The translations under genes and the position numbers were made by a program. A stretch of 64,000 nucleotides of DNA from AWTP1-13 sp963814055 (lineage in GTDB: Bacteria; Pseudomonadota; Alphaproteobacteria; Rhizobiales; Hyphomicrobiaceae). Position 1 is the first letter of the stretch. Each line of letters begins with the position of its first letter. Under the pieces are notes generated by a model. The model had not been told where the DNA came from, did no database searches, and worked only from the letters and a program-made list of their open reading frames with translations. This document shows, piece by piece, positions 45,623 to 54,273 of the stretch. The stretch is taken from assembly GCA_963814055.1 (NCBI GenBank), contig CAWFBJ010000030.1, forward strand, positions 124,001 through 188,000, read 5' to 3'.

Positions 45623-46608
45623 GCCAGCGTCCTCCCATCGCCTGCCTCGGTGCTGGCCGCATGGCGCGCGGCATCGCGGTCGTGTTCGCCTACGCCGGGC
45701 ATCGCGTGGCTATCGTCGATGTGAAGGCGCGCGACGATGACGGTTATGCCAAGGCCACAGCAGAGGCCATCGGCGAGGTGCGCGCCACGCTGGCCACCCT
45801 GGCCGGCTTCGGCCTGTTCGCGCCAGCCGCGGTCGATGGGATAGCCGCACGCGTGTCGGTGTTCAGGGAGACCGGCGCGCAGGATGCAGTGCGCGATGCC
45901 GCCGTGATCTTTGAAGGCGTGCCGGAGGTGCTGGACCTGAAGCGCGAGGTGTTCGCCCGTGTCTCCAAGATCGCAGGCCCCGGGCCCATCATCGCCTCCA
46001 CGACGTCTACCATTCTGGTCGATGACCTGTCGTCCGCCGTGGAACATCCGGAGCGCTTTCTCAACGCGCATTGGCTCAACCCGGCGTTTCTCATTCCGCT
46101 CGTCGAGCTATCGCCCGGCGCCTGCACCGATGCCGCGACAACGGACCGCCTGAAATCCCTGCTCGAAGGCATCGGCAAGGTGCCCGTCGTGTGCGCGGCG
46201 CGGCCCGGCTATATCGTACCGCGCATCCAGGCGCTGGCCATGAACGAGGCCGCGCGCATGGTGGAAGAGGGCGTGGCCAGCGCCGAGGACATCGACAAGG
46301 CAATCAAATACGGTTTCGGCATCCGCTACGCCAATCTCGGCATGCTGGAATTCATCGACTACGGCGGCGGCGACATCCTCTATTACGCCAGCCGCTATCT
46401 CACCCAGGCGCTGGGCGACCAGCGCTACGCGGCGCCGGAGATCATCGAGCGCAACATGGCCGAGGGCCGCATCGGCCTCAAGACCGGCAAGGGTTTCCTC
46501 GACTACAGCAAGCTCGATATCGAGGCCTATCGCGCCGGCCGCCTGAAGGCGCTGGTAGACATGCTGGGCTTCATGGGTCTTTCGCGCCCCCCGGTGTTGC
46601 CGGAGTGA
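45619..46608 (+). CDS. 3-hydroxyacyl-CoA dehydrogenase
   Basis: A 329-residue NAD-dependent enzyme. The ATG at 45619 overlaps the previous stop by 4 bases. The Rossmann motif is IACLGAGRMARGIAVVFAYA at about residues 7-26. The catalytic pair is seen as FEGVPE and AHWLNPAFLIPLVEL (the His of HxxNP). The C-terminal domain runs GIRYANLGMLEFIDYGGGDI. It oxidises a 3-hydroxyacyl-CoA to the 3-oxo form and is close to 3-hydroxybutyryl-CoA dehydrogenases. It is the last gene of the operon. A repeat and a - strand terminator follow. Confidence 0.93.
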   Translation: MSQRPPIACLGAGRMARGIAVVFAYAGHRVAIVDVKARDDDGYAKATAEAIGEVRATLATLAGFGLFAPAAVDGIAARVSVFRETGAQDAVRDAAVIFEGVPEVLDLKREVFARVSKIAGPGPIIASTTSTILVDDLSSAVEHPERFLNAHWLNPAFLIPLVELSPGACTDAATTDRLKSLLEGIGKVPVVCAARPGYIVPRIQALAMNEAARMVEEGVASAEDIDKAIKYGFGIRYANLGMLEFIDYGGGDILYYASRYLTQALGDQRYAAPEIIERNMAEGRIGLKTGKGFLDYSKLDIEAYRAGRLKALVDMLGFMGLSRPPVLPE

Positions 46609-46643
46609 AGTTGCGGCGTGCCGGCCGCACGTCAGGTTGTTTT

Positions 46644-46743
46644 GTCATTCCCGCGGAGCGCAGCGAACAGCGGGAATCCAGCCGCGCATGCCAGACTGCA
46701 GCCTCGCAAGGCGATTGTATCTGCTCCGCTTGGCGGGAATAAC
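46644..46743. repeat. bipartite palindromic repeat
   Basis: GTCATTCCCGCGGAGCGCAG through CGGGAATCCAG forms the left half. The right half ends CCGCTTGGCGGGAATAAC and is shortened. Same family as at 49449 and 58497. Confidence 0.8.
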
Positions 46744-46769
46744 AAAAAAGGCCGGCCAAACGGCCGACC
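46744..46769 (-). terminator. intrinsic terminator on the - strand
   Basis: On the - strand GGTCGGCC pairs over 8 bases with GGCCGGCC (loop GTTT) and is followed by six T. It points to transcription arriving from the right. Confidence 0.85.
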
Positions 46770-46820
46770 TCAATTCGCGTGGCCGGCGGCGGTTCGCACC
46801 ACCCCGCCGGCAAAGCCGAA

Positions 46821-46976
46821 TTAGCGCTTACTTGGCGGACGATGGCGTTGGTTGTCGCGCCACAGGAGCACCCATTTGAAATCGGGCTCGGGTCGAAGCG
46901 TGAGGCTGGCTTTTGGGCTCAGCGAACTTGCAGACACGCCACACCGGTGACAGAGGCGCTTCATGTGCCACTCCAT
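46821..46976 (-). CDS. candidate 51-residue basic protein
   Basis: A small frame ending at TAA 46821 just before the - strand terminator. From ATG 46976 it reads MEWHMKRLCHRCGVSASSLS, then PKASLTLRPEPDFKWVLLWR and a basic tail. It has a CHRC pair and a high GC third position. The terminator right behind it supports transcription on this strand, but no ribosome binding site or family is evident. Confidence 0.4.
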   Translation of the reverse strand: MEWHMKRLCHRCGVSASSLSPKASLTLRPEPDFKWVLLWRDNQRHRPPSKR

Positions 46977-47352
46977 CGTCAGGTAGAGCTGGGCTAAAGC
47001 CAAGCCAACACGCGACAGCACCTTGCCCCCGGCGGTCAGGCCCGGCGGTTTCTATCGCAGCGGTTGTGCTTGGCTGTTTCCAGCGGTTCGGGATGGGTCC
47101 GCGACGAGTGCGCGGGTCACTCAATCCGAGAGTTTCTGACGGCGGTCCCATCCATGTCCGCCTGGCCCTCGGTAATTCTTGTATGCGTGCAGTCACGCAT
47201 GTCCTCGCTTTAGGCGCTCCGGACTCGTGTCTACACGAGTCTCAGCGTCAGTACGCCTTTAGGTCTGGAAGCTTGTCCCTGGCTTGCGTCCCTCTCGTTT
47301 CCAGTACCGAGCGGGGCATGTCGGAGGGTTGGGTGATTTGGTTAACAAGAGG
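46977..47352. other. intergenic stretch with two perfect hairpins
   Basis: No recognised gene. ATGCGTG/CACGCAT (47183-47200) and GACTCGTG/CACGAGTC (47222-47241) are perfect hairpins with four-base loops, 21 bases apart. Neither has a T-run. Confidence 0.5.
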
Positions 47353-48264
47353 TTAACGATGCCCGTGACCCAGGGGCAGCTTGGCGGGAACGATCAGGCG
47401 TACCGCGGCCGAGCCTGATTCGATCTGCAGCGGCGTGGAGCCGAACGGATCGCCGTCGACCTGGGTCGGCACAGGGTGATGCGCCGTGATCGTGGCCGAC
47501 GTGCAGGACACCATCTCGACATCGCCACGGATGGCGGCACGCTGGTCCAGCCGGCCCATCACCAGGCTCAGAACCTGGCCCATCAGCACGGCCCGGTTCC
47601 TGGCCTTGAACAGCACGGCCTGCAGGCCGCGCTCCTGGATGCCCGTGTGCGGCGCCAGCACGAAACGTCCGCCGTAGTGCCGTGCGTTGGAGATGACGGC
47701 CCAGCTCGCTTCATGACGCGACCCATCGAGCGTCACGGTCAGCACATCCACCGGCCGCACCAGTGCGCCGAGGATGGGACCTGCATAGGCGGCCTTGCCC
47801 ACATAGCTCTTGAAGCGGTGGTCGAGCGCGGCGATCACGCGGCCGTCGAATCCGGCGCCGGCCATCAGCAGGAACGGCTCGTCGTTGGCGCGAGCGCACA
47901 TGACCGGAGCGGAAGGTCCGTGCAGCAGCATGTGCGCGATGGCTCCCGCCTTGGGCGTGAGGCCGATTTCGTGGGCGAGGACGTTACCCGTGCCCATGGG
48001 TACGATGCCGAGCGGCGTGTCGGCGCCAAGCAAAACAGCAGCCAACTGGCGGATCGTCCCGTCTCCACCGGCCGCGACGATGGCGTCATAGCGTCCGCTC
48101 GATGCCGCCTCGCGTGCCGCGCGGCGCGCCGACTCGATATCGCCGGAGCGCGTGCAGGTGACCGATGCGCCGGCCTGGCGGAGCGCAGCCGTCACCTGAT
48201 CGACGCGGGCAGAGCCACCGAGACCCGCACTGGGATTGGCGATGATGAAGAAATTGTGACGCAT
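47353..48264 (-). CDS. diacylglycerol kinase family lipid kinase
   Basis: A 303-residue cytoplasmic lipid-kinase-like protein. ATG 48264 is chosen because it begins MRHNFFIIANPSAGLGGSAR, the usual family start. The DAGK catalytic motif is AAGGDGTIRQLAAVLLGAD, followed by PLGIVPMGTGNVLAHEIGLT, the second nucleotide-binding block. The C-terminal beta-sandwich ends with VDGDPFGSTPLQIE. Members phosphorylate diacylglycerol, sphingosine-like or related lipids; the true substrate is not readable. It stands alone on the - strand. Confidence 0.92.
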   Translation of the reverse strand: MRHNFFIIANPSAGLGGSARVDQVTAALRQAGASVTCTRSGDIESARRAAREAASSGRYDAIVAAGGDGTIRQLAAVLLGADTPLGIVPMGTGNVLAHEIGLTPKAGAIAHMLLHGPSAPVMCARANDEPFLLMAGAGFDGRVIAALDHRFKSYVGKAAYAGPILGALVRPVDVLTVTLDGSRHEASWAVISNARHYGGRFVLAPHTGIQERGLQAVLFKARNRAVLMGQVLSLVMGRLDQRAAIRGDVEMVSCTSATITAHHPVPTQVDGDPFGSTPLQIESGSAAVRLIVPAKLPLGHGHR

Positions 48265-48478
48265 GCCGTCACCTATCCAAGCTCTGCAGAGGCCGTCAAC
48301 TCGATGGCGCGTGCAGGCGGTTTGGCGGGCTTTGCTGGCCCGGCGTGAAGTGCGAATTGCCGGCCGGACATAATGGCGGCTGCACGTTGGCAATGGCGCA
48401 GCGGCGTACTGGCAAAAATTACATCTTGCGCGCGAAGCCCTTCGCTCCGAAGGTGCTGCTCCACATCAGGATGGGCGC

Positions 48479-49444
48479 ATGTTTCACAAGATTTTCGCAG
48501 TAATGTTGAGCGTGGCGGCGTCCTGCGTGCCGCTGAGCGCGCAAGGATGGCCGGAACGGACGGTCACCATCGTTGTGCCGTTCATTGCCGGTTCCACGCC
48601 CGACAGCATCACGCGCATCGTTGCCGAACGCCTGCAGGTCAGGCTCAACCAGCCCTTCGTGGTGGAGAACAAGGCCGGTGCCAGCGGCAACACCGGCACG
48701 GCGGCCGTTGCCAAGGCTGCCCCCGACGGTCACACGCTGGGTGTCAGCATTGTCGGGCCGCTCGTCATCAACGCCTTGCTGTTTGCCAAGATGCCCTACG
48801 ACACGGCCAAGGAAATCGCGCCGATCACGATTGTTGCCGCGCAGCCGAGCATTCTGGCAACCAATCCCAGCGTCGGCGCCAAGTCCGTCAAGGATCTCCT
48901 GGTGATGATGGAACGCGACCCGGACAACTTCACCTATGGCTCCATCGGCCGCGGCTCGCTCTCGCATCTGGCCATGGCGTCGCTCGCGGCCAAGGCGGGC
49001 GCAAGGGTGGTGCACCTGCCCTTCGCCGGATCGCCGGCGGCGGTAACCGCGCTCCTGCGCGGCGACGTACAGATGGCTGTGCTGCCCGCAGCCTCTGTCG
49101 TGCCGCAGGGGCGCGAGGGCAAGCTGACGCTGCTGGCCGTGACGTCGCCGCAGCGCTCGCCGCTGCTGCCCGACCTGCCGACCCTGCGCGAGGCCGGCAT
49201 CGCCGGGGTGGAAGCCGATGCCTGGGTGGGTCTGATCGCCCCTGCCGGTACCCCTGCTGCCACGCTCTCCAAGATCCACGCGGAAGTCGTTGCCGTTCTG
49301 GCGGAACCGGCAGTCGTGGAGAAGCTGAAGCCGCAGTTCATGGTGCCGGTCGGCAATACGCCCGCTCAGTTCCGCGCGGTGCTCAAGGAAGAGCACGACC
49401 GCTGGGCGCCGATCATCGCCGAGAGCGGCATCAAGGCGGAATAG
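48479..49444 (+). CDS. Bug/TctC-family tripartite tricarboxylate receptor
   Basis: A 321-residue periplasmic binding protein. The signal peptide (IFAVMLSVAASCVPLSA) is followed by TVTIVVPFIAGSTPDSITRI, the family start, then VVENKAGASGNTGTAAVAKA, and the C-terminal GLIAPAGTPAATLSKIHAEV block. Bug receptors feed TctAB permeases or act as sensors, and are massively duplicated in some proteobacteria. No tctAB is adjacent on this strand; one operon is 2-5 kb to the right on the opposite strand. Confidence 0.9.
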   Translation: MFHKIFAVMLSVAASCVPLSAQGWPERTVTIVVPFIAGSTPDSITRIVAERLQVRLNQPFVVENKAGASGNTGTAAVAKAAPDGHTLGVSIVGPLVINALLFAKMPYDTAKEIAPITIVAAQPSILATNPSVGAKSVKDLLVMMERDPDNFTYGSIGRGSLSHLAMASLAAKAGARVVHLPFAGSPAAVTALLRGDVQMAVLPAASVVPQGREGKLTLLAVTSPQRSPLLPDLPTLREAGIAGVEADAWVGLIAPAGTPAATLSKIHAEVVAVLAEPAVVEKLKPQFMVPVGNTPAQFRAVLKEEHDRWAPIIAESGIKAE

Positions 49445-49448
49445 CAGC

Positions 49449-49548
49449 CGTCATTCCCGCGGAGCGCAGCGAACAGCGGGAATCCAGCCGCGGGCTTTCC
49501 CTTGTAGCTGGATTCCCGCTCAGTTCGCTTCGCTCGGCGGGAATGACA
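49449..49548. repeat. bipartite palindromic repeat
   Basis: CGTCATTCCCGC ... GCGGGAATCCAG, spacer, then CTGGATTCCCGC ... GGCGGGAATGACA. The two halves are inverted copies, so the whole can form a long hairpin. It lies between convergent genes. Confidence 0.88.
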
Positions 49549-49584
49549 ATTTGTTTCAGGCCGCCGTGGCATGAAACGCGCGCC

Positions 49585-51192
49585 TCAGCCTGCGCCGATC
49601 GCCTTCCTCAAGACGTCGGCCGCATCGACCGGCGCTTCTCCGGAAGCCCAGGCAACGAACTGATCGGGTCGCACGAGCACGTGTGTCGCCTGATAGCGTC
49701 CACGGCCCGCGCTGCTGTCGTCGCGGACGATCTTCAACGGGATGCCGGCCATCCGGGCAGCCGTCTCGAATGCGGTGCAAACGGTGCTGTCGGCGTTGAG
49801 GTGGAGAAGCGTCAAGCCACTGCCCAGCTCTTCGAAAATGTTGCGGCCGGAAGGGAGCCGATGAGGCGAGAGATGGTGCCCCGCCCGCGCCGTGAACGCA
49901 TGCGAACCCAACGCGCTGCTGGTCCCTCCGGGAGGCCCGCACGCTATGGATGACCCTTCGTAGTTCGGCTCGAAAGCATTGATCTCGGCGCGCGCGCCCG
50001 ACTGGCGCGCCTTCCATTCCCGTTCGAACGCCTCGCGGTCGCGTTCCGGACTGAACGTTGCGAGGAATTTCCGGTCGGTCTCGATCGCCTTCTCGATGAA
50101 GTCCCGCGCTGTCGACTGGAACACCGGCCGTCGCTCCTCGTCGTAAGAGTCGAGCAGTTTTGGTCCGGCCCAGCCTTGCAGTGCGGCGCCGAGCTTCCAG
50201 CCCAGGTTCTTTGCGTCCTCCAGGCCGAGGTTTATGCCGTAGCCGCCATAGGGCGGATGGCTGTGGGCGGCGTCGCCGGCGATGAAGATGCGCTTGTTGC
50301 GGTACGAGTCGGCGATGGCGAACCGCAGGTCCCAGAAGCCGACGTAGTCGACGTCGACATCGAATTCCGCACCGACCGCCGCTTGCAGATACTGGCGGAA
50401 GTCGAAATTGTCCTTGGTTGTTCCCGCCGGAACCGGCGCGTGGAAGAACCACGTACTGCCCAGGTCCACGCGGCCGAAGAACTTCCAGTACCCGTCGAGC
50501 TCGGGATGCAACACGTTGTAGAACGATTTGCCGGGATATTTCTCCAGCAGCCGGTGCAGGCCTTGCGAGCGAAACACGAGCAGCACCATCACCCTGTCAT
50601 GGGCAGAAAGCGTCTGCGTGATTCCAGCCCGCGCCCTTACGGTTGACCGGCTGCCATCGCAGCCGACGACGTAGTCGGCCCGCAGTGGCCGGCGATTGTT
50701 GCCGTCGAGGTCCTTGATTGCCACATGCGCGCCGTGATCGTCCTGGCTCACATCCTCCGCGCCCCAGCCATAAAGCGTCTGCACACTCGCCAGTTCGGCA
50801 ACCCGCCGGCGCAGTGCCGCTTCCATCGCGTACTGCGGCAGCCTTTCGTTGTCCGTGAAATAGAACGGCCGGACCAGGTCGCGCTGCAGCCAGTCGTAGC
50901 TGTAGTCGCCCAGCAGCGTGCCGTAGGCCGTCAGGCCGCCGATCCCGTATTCCCGCGGAATCGTCCGGGCCGCGCGCACGGCCTGTTCCACGCCCCAGAA
51001 GTGGAAATGCTCCATCGTTCGCTGCGTCAGGTTCTGGCCCTTGGGGATCGGTTGCGGATGGACATGGCGCTCGACCACGATGCAGCGGATGTTGCGCTGG
51101 CCGAGCTCGATCGCGAGCCCCATGCCGACCGGGCCGCCGCCGACGATGACAACCTGCGCGTCTTTCGCGGTCTCGCCGTTCGCGATGCTCAT
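49585..51192 (-). CDS. FAD-dependent aromatic monooxygenase (MhpA/TfdB type)
   Basis: A 535-residue flavin hydroxylase. GGGPVGMGLAIELGQR at about residues 18-33 binds ADP of FAD. YVVGCDGSRSTVR is the DG motif and FIAGDAAHSHPPYGGYGINL the GD motif. These three define group A aromatic hydroxylases. The length with a C-terminal thioredoxin-like domain (about 400-535) fits phenol- or 3-(3-hydroxyphenyl)propionate-type enzymes. It is the last gene of the operon with a TctABC transporter and a second Bug receptor (66 bases upstream), which suggests uptake and ring hydroxylation of an aromatic acid. Confidence 0.9.
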   Translation of the reverse strand: MSIANGETAKDAQVVIVGGGPVGMGLAIELGQRNIRCIVVERHVHPQPIPKGQNLTQRTMEHFHFWGVEQAVRAARTIPREYGIGGLTAYGTLLGDYSYDWLQRDLVRPFYFTDNERLPQYAMEAALRRRVAELASVQTLYGWGAEDVSQDDHGAHVAIKDLDGNNRRPLRADYVVGCDGSRSTVRARAGITQTLSAHDRVMVLLVFRSQGLHRLLEKYPGKSFYNVLHPELDGYWKFFGRVDLGSTWFFHAPVPAGTTKDNFDFRQYLQAAVGAEFDVDVDYVGFWDLRFAIADSYRNKRIFIAGDAAHSHPPYGGYGINLGLEDAKNLGWKLGAALQGWAGPKLLDSYDEERRPVFQSTARDFIEKAIETDRKFLATFSPERDREAFEREWKARQSGARAEINAFEPNYEGSSIACGPPGGTSSALGSHAFTARAGHHLSPHRLPSGRNIFEELGSGLTLLHLNADSTVCTAFETAARMAGIPLKIVRDDSSAGRGRYQATHVLVRPDQFVAWASGEAPVDAADVLRKAIGAG

Positions 51193-51258
51193 GTACCCGT
51201 CGTCATACCTGTGCCGGTGTCACCCGCGGTGGAGAAAGGGCCATCGCGGCGCGTTTCA

Positions 51259-52236
51259 TCACTCGGGCGTAATGCCTGCATCCCTGACCACCTTGGACCA
51301 GCGCGGCTGATCGTTGGCAATCAATTCCGCAAGACGCGCCGGGGGCCCCCCCTTTACTTCCATGCCCTGCTTGGCCAACGCCTCGCGCACCGATGCCTGC
51401 GCGAGGATCTCGTTGAGCACGCCATTGTAGCGCGCGACGATCTCCGGGCTGGTGCCGGCAGGCGCCAGGAGGCCATACCACAGATCGACATCGAAGCCGC
51501 TCACGCCCTGCTCGCTGAGCGTGTGTACGTCCGGCGCCTGGGCAGACCGCGCGGCGCTGCCGACGGCAAGCAGCCGTATCTGCTTGTCGGCAACCAGCGG
51601 CAGCGCCGTATGCAGCGGCAGAAACATCGCATTGACGTGCCCGCCGACCAGGTCCCTCACCGCGCCTGCCGATCCCGAATAAGGCACATGCCTGAGCGAG
51701 ATGCCGGCGCTCAGCTTCAGCAGCTCCATGGCGAGATGCTGCGGGGTGCCCCGTCCCGGTGACGCATAGTTGATCTCGTCCGGTCGAGCCTTGGCATAGG
51801 CGACAAACTCACCGACGGTTGCAGCCGCCAGCGACGGATGGACGACGAGCGCGAGCGAGCCGGTCGCAACCTCGATGATCGGCGCGAAACTCTTCTGCGG
51901 GTCGTACGGCAGGCTTTTGAAGAGGCCGGCGTTCATGACGAACGTGTTGACGGTCATGAGCAGTGTGTGGCCGTCGGGCTCGGCGCGGGCTGCTTGCTGG
52001 CTGCCGATGTTGCCGCTGGCGCCCGGCTTGTTCTCGACGATGACTGTCTGTTCCCAGCGCTTCTGGATCTGCTCGCCGAGCAGCCGCGCGAGGATGTCGA
52101 TGCCGGTGCCGGGCGTAAAGGGCACCACGATGGTGATGGTCCGCTCGGACAGCCGTTGCGCCTGAGTGGACGGCGCGATCAGACAGCACGCGCCCGCAAA
52201 CACAAGCGTGCGCCGGTCAATATCGAGCGTTCCCAT
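51259..52236 (-). CDS. Bug/TctC-family receptor
   Basis: A 325-residue periplasmic receptor. ATG 52236 has CGAGG nearby and begins with DRRTLVFAGACCLIAPSTQA, which resembles a twin-arginine signal. The family blocks are TITIVVPFTPGTGIDILARL, VIVENKPGASGNIGSQQAAR and LDVDLWYGLLAPAGTSPEI-like. It lies between tctA and the monooxygenase gene on the same strand. With the TctC-like protein at 54270 the operon has two receptors for one permease, which could widen the ligand range. Confidence 0.88.
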   Translation of the reverse strand: MGTLDIDRRTLVFAGACCLIAPSTQAQRLSERTITIVVPFTPGTGIDILARLLGEQIQKRWEQTVIVENKPGASGNIGSQQAARAEPDGHTLLMTVNTFVMNAGLFKSLPYDPQKSFAPIIEVATGSLALVVHPSLAAATVGEFVAYAKARPDEINYASPGRGTPQHLAMELLKLSAGISLRHVPYSGSAGAVRDLVGGHVNAMFLPLHTALPLVADKQIRLLAVGSAARSAQAPDVHTLSEQGVSGFDVDLWYGLLAPAGTSPEIVARYNGVLNEILAQASVREALAKQGMEVKGGPPARLAELIANDQPRWSKVVRDAGITPE

Positions 52237-52326
52237 CCCAACCTCGTTTTTTGCAGTGTATGTTGTTTCGCCAATGTATGCGGCGGCCTGCCCGCCGTCC
52301 ATAATTTGCAGGTAAGGCCCTTCTGC

Positions 52327-53823
52327 TCAGCCGGCCGGCCCGTCGGTGCGCGGCGACACGGTAAAAAACACAGCTACGACGAGGGCAAACACAAGCAGCA
52401 GTAGCGCGGAAGGGTGCTGCAGCAGCCGCAGTGGATCGCTGTGTGTGATGATGAGCGACTGACGCAGAGCGAGCTCGAACAGCGGTCCGACCACGAAGCC
52501 GATCAGGAAGGTGATGCGCGAATAGTCGAAGCGGTGCATCACCCAGCCGAGAATGCCGAAGCCGAGCATCAGCCACACCGAGAAAAGCGATTTCGTCTCC
52601 AAAAACGCACCCAGAATGCAGATGGCCATCACGCAGGGAATAATGACAGTGGCAGGAATGCGGGTGAGCTTGGCGAACACCGTGAGCCCGACGCGGCCAA
52701 CCACCAGCATGAGCAGGCTGGCAACGATCATGGCGCCGTAGATGCCGTACATCAGCCGGCCGTGCTCCTCGAACATGCGCGGGCCGGGGGTGACGCCGTG
52801 CACGGTGAACGCGGCGATGATGATGGCGGCGGACACGCTGCCGGGCAGGCCTAAGGCAAACAGCGGGATCAGGCTGGCCGGGACGACGGCGTTGTCGGCG
52901 GTCTCGGCCGCGGCGACGCCCTTGATCTCGCCTTCGCCGAAGCGTTCGTGCGGCTTGGCCCAGCGCTTGGCCAGCGCGTAGGCGAGAAACGACGCGACCG
53001 TGGGCCCGAGGCCGGGAATGATGCCGGCAACAATGCCGACACCGCTCGAGATGAGCGTTGTGGGGGTGATGCTTTTGATCTCGGCGAGCGTCAACTGCCG
53101 ATCTGTGGACGTGACGGTCGGAGGCTCGAGGGGCGTGTCCTGCGGCTGGGTCAGATACTCCTCGCCCTGGATCAGCATCTCGGTCAGCGCCAGCATGCCG
53201 ACGGTCACCGCCATGATCGGCACGCCGTCCGCGAGCTCGATGAACCCGAAGGTCAGGCGCGGGGAAGCAGTTTCTGCGTCGGTGCCGATCATCGCGACGA
53301 GGATGCCGAAGAATGCCGCGATGAGGCCCCTGGCGAGCGACCGGCCGGAGAGCGCAGCAATGAAGGTCAGGGCGAGGAACGTGAGGGCCGTCAGTTCGAC
53401 CGGCCCGACTCGCAATGCAAGCCGTGCCAACGGTTCGGCCACGGCGATCAGCACCGCCGTCGCCAGGATGTCGCCCGCGACAGAGGCGTAGAGTGCAACC
53501 TTGAGCGCCTTTTCCGCCTTGCCCGCTTTCGCCAGCGGATAGCCGTCGAGTGCAGTGGCCGCGGCGTTGGGTTCGCCCGGCGTATTGATAAGGATGGCCG
53601 TGGTGGCGCCGCCGGCGCCGCTGGCCTTGGCGATGCCGATGAGAAAGGCGACCGCTGACAGCGGCGTCATGTAGTAGCTGAGGGGCACGGCAATCGCGAG
53701 GGCCGCCGGACGGTTCAGGCCGGGAAGCACGCCCACGAAATAGCCGAGCAGCACGCCGGCAAATACGAACATCACGACATCGGGGCGCAGCGCATCGGTA
53801 AACCCCAGGAGCGCGGTCGACAT
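52327..53823 (-). CDS. tctA: tripartite tricarboxylate transporter large permease TctA
   Basis: A 498-residue inner-membrane permease with about 12 helices. The family signature is FVGVLPGLNRPAALAIAVPL near residue 30, then NTPGEPNAAATALDGYPLAK. A second repeat appears as GIIPGLGPTVASFLAYALAK, then NAVVPASLIPLFALGLPGSV. It imports carboxylates with the help of TctB and periplasmic TctC, driven by a proton or sodium gradient. tctB lies 3 bases upstream. No frame defects. Confidence 0.93.
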   Translation of the reverse strand: MSTALLGFTDALRPDVVMFVFAGVLLGYFVGVLPGLNRPAALAIAVPLSYYMTPLSAVAFLIGIAKASGAGGATTAILINTPGEPNAAATALDGYPLAKAGKAEKALKVALYASVAGDILATAVLIAVAEPLARLALRVGPVELTALTFLALTFIAALSGRSLARGLIAAFFGILVAMIGTDAETASPRLTFGFIELADGVPIMAVTVGMLALTEMLIQGEEYLTQPQDTPLEPPTVTSTDRQLTLAEIKSITPTTLISSGVGIVAGIIPGLGPTVASFLAYALAKRWAKPHERFGEGEIKGVAAAETADNAVVPASLIPLFALGLPGSVSAAIIIAAFTVHGVTPGPRMFEEHGRLMYGIYGAMIVASLLMLVVGRVGLTVFAKLTRIPATVIIPCVMAICILGAFLETKSLFSVWLMLGFGILGWVMHRFDYSRITFLIGFVVGPLFELALRQSLIITHSDPLRLLQHPSALLLLVFALVVAVFFTVSPRTDGPAG

Positions 53824-53826
53824 CGG

Positions 53827-54273
53827 CTATCGCCAGGGCTGGAATGTGATGGCGAGTACGAGTGCAGTGCCTGCGAGAGTGGAAAGCACGATGCGCTTGC
53901 GCTTCTCCCCGAGCACGGTGAGACCGAGCGAGACGACGACCAGGCCGCAGGCGACCGGTCCGAGGACCTGCAGCATGAGGACACCGGCGATTGCCACCGC
54001 AGCGATCAGCGCGGCCGGCCAGAATGGAGCGGACCTGGCCAACTGCAGGGGTTCCGGGTGCCACAGCCGCGCCACCAGAGCGAACAGCGCGATAGCAACG
54101 ATGGCCAGGACGCAGAACGTCGGCAGCAGGGCCGGCTTCAGTCCCAGCACCGGGCCGGACGCGGTCTGGCTTGGGATTATCCAGACCGCGGCCATCGCCA
54201 AACCGGCGATCACGGCAGTTTCCCTGAGCGCAGCGCGGCGAGAGGCAGCGGCGCCCCTGCCGTCGCTGCTCAT
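53827..54273 (-). CDS. tctB: tripartite tricarboxylate transporter small subunit TctB
   Basis: A 148-residue inner-membrane protein with four hydrophobic helices (ETAVIAGLAMAAVWIIPS, LPTFCVLAIVAIALFALVAR, ALIAAVAIAGVLMLQVLG, VACGLVVVSLGLTVLGE). The size and pattern fit TctB, which assists TctA. Its start overlaps the stop of the TctC gene (ATGA at 54270-54273), and tctA follows after 3 bases. The C-terminus ends FQPWR as in many TctB proteins. Confidence 0.88.
   Translation of the reverse strand: MSSDGRGAAASRRAALRETAVIAGLAMAAVWIIPSQTASGPVLGLKPALLPTFCVLAIVAIALFALVARLWHPEPLQLARSAPFWPAALIAAVAIAGVLMLQVLGPVACGLVVVSLGLTVLGEKRKRIVLSTLAGTALVLAITFQPWR

Larger units (their letters stand above)
46609..46820. 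other. intergenic end of the operon with repeats and a terminator
   Basis: Contains the palindromic repeat at 46644-46743 and the - strand terminator at 46744-46769. No gene. Confidence 0.5.
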
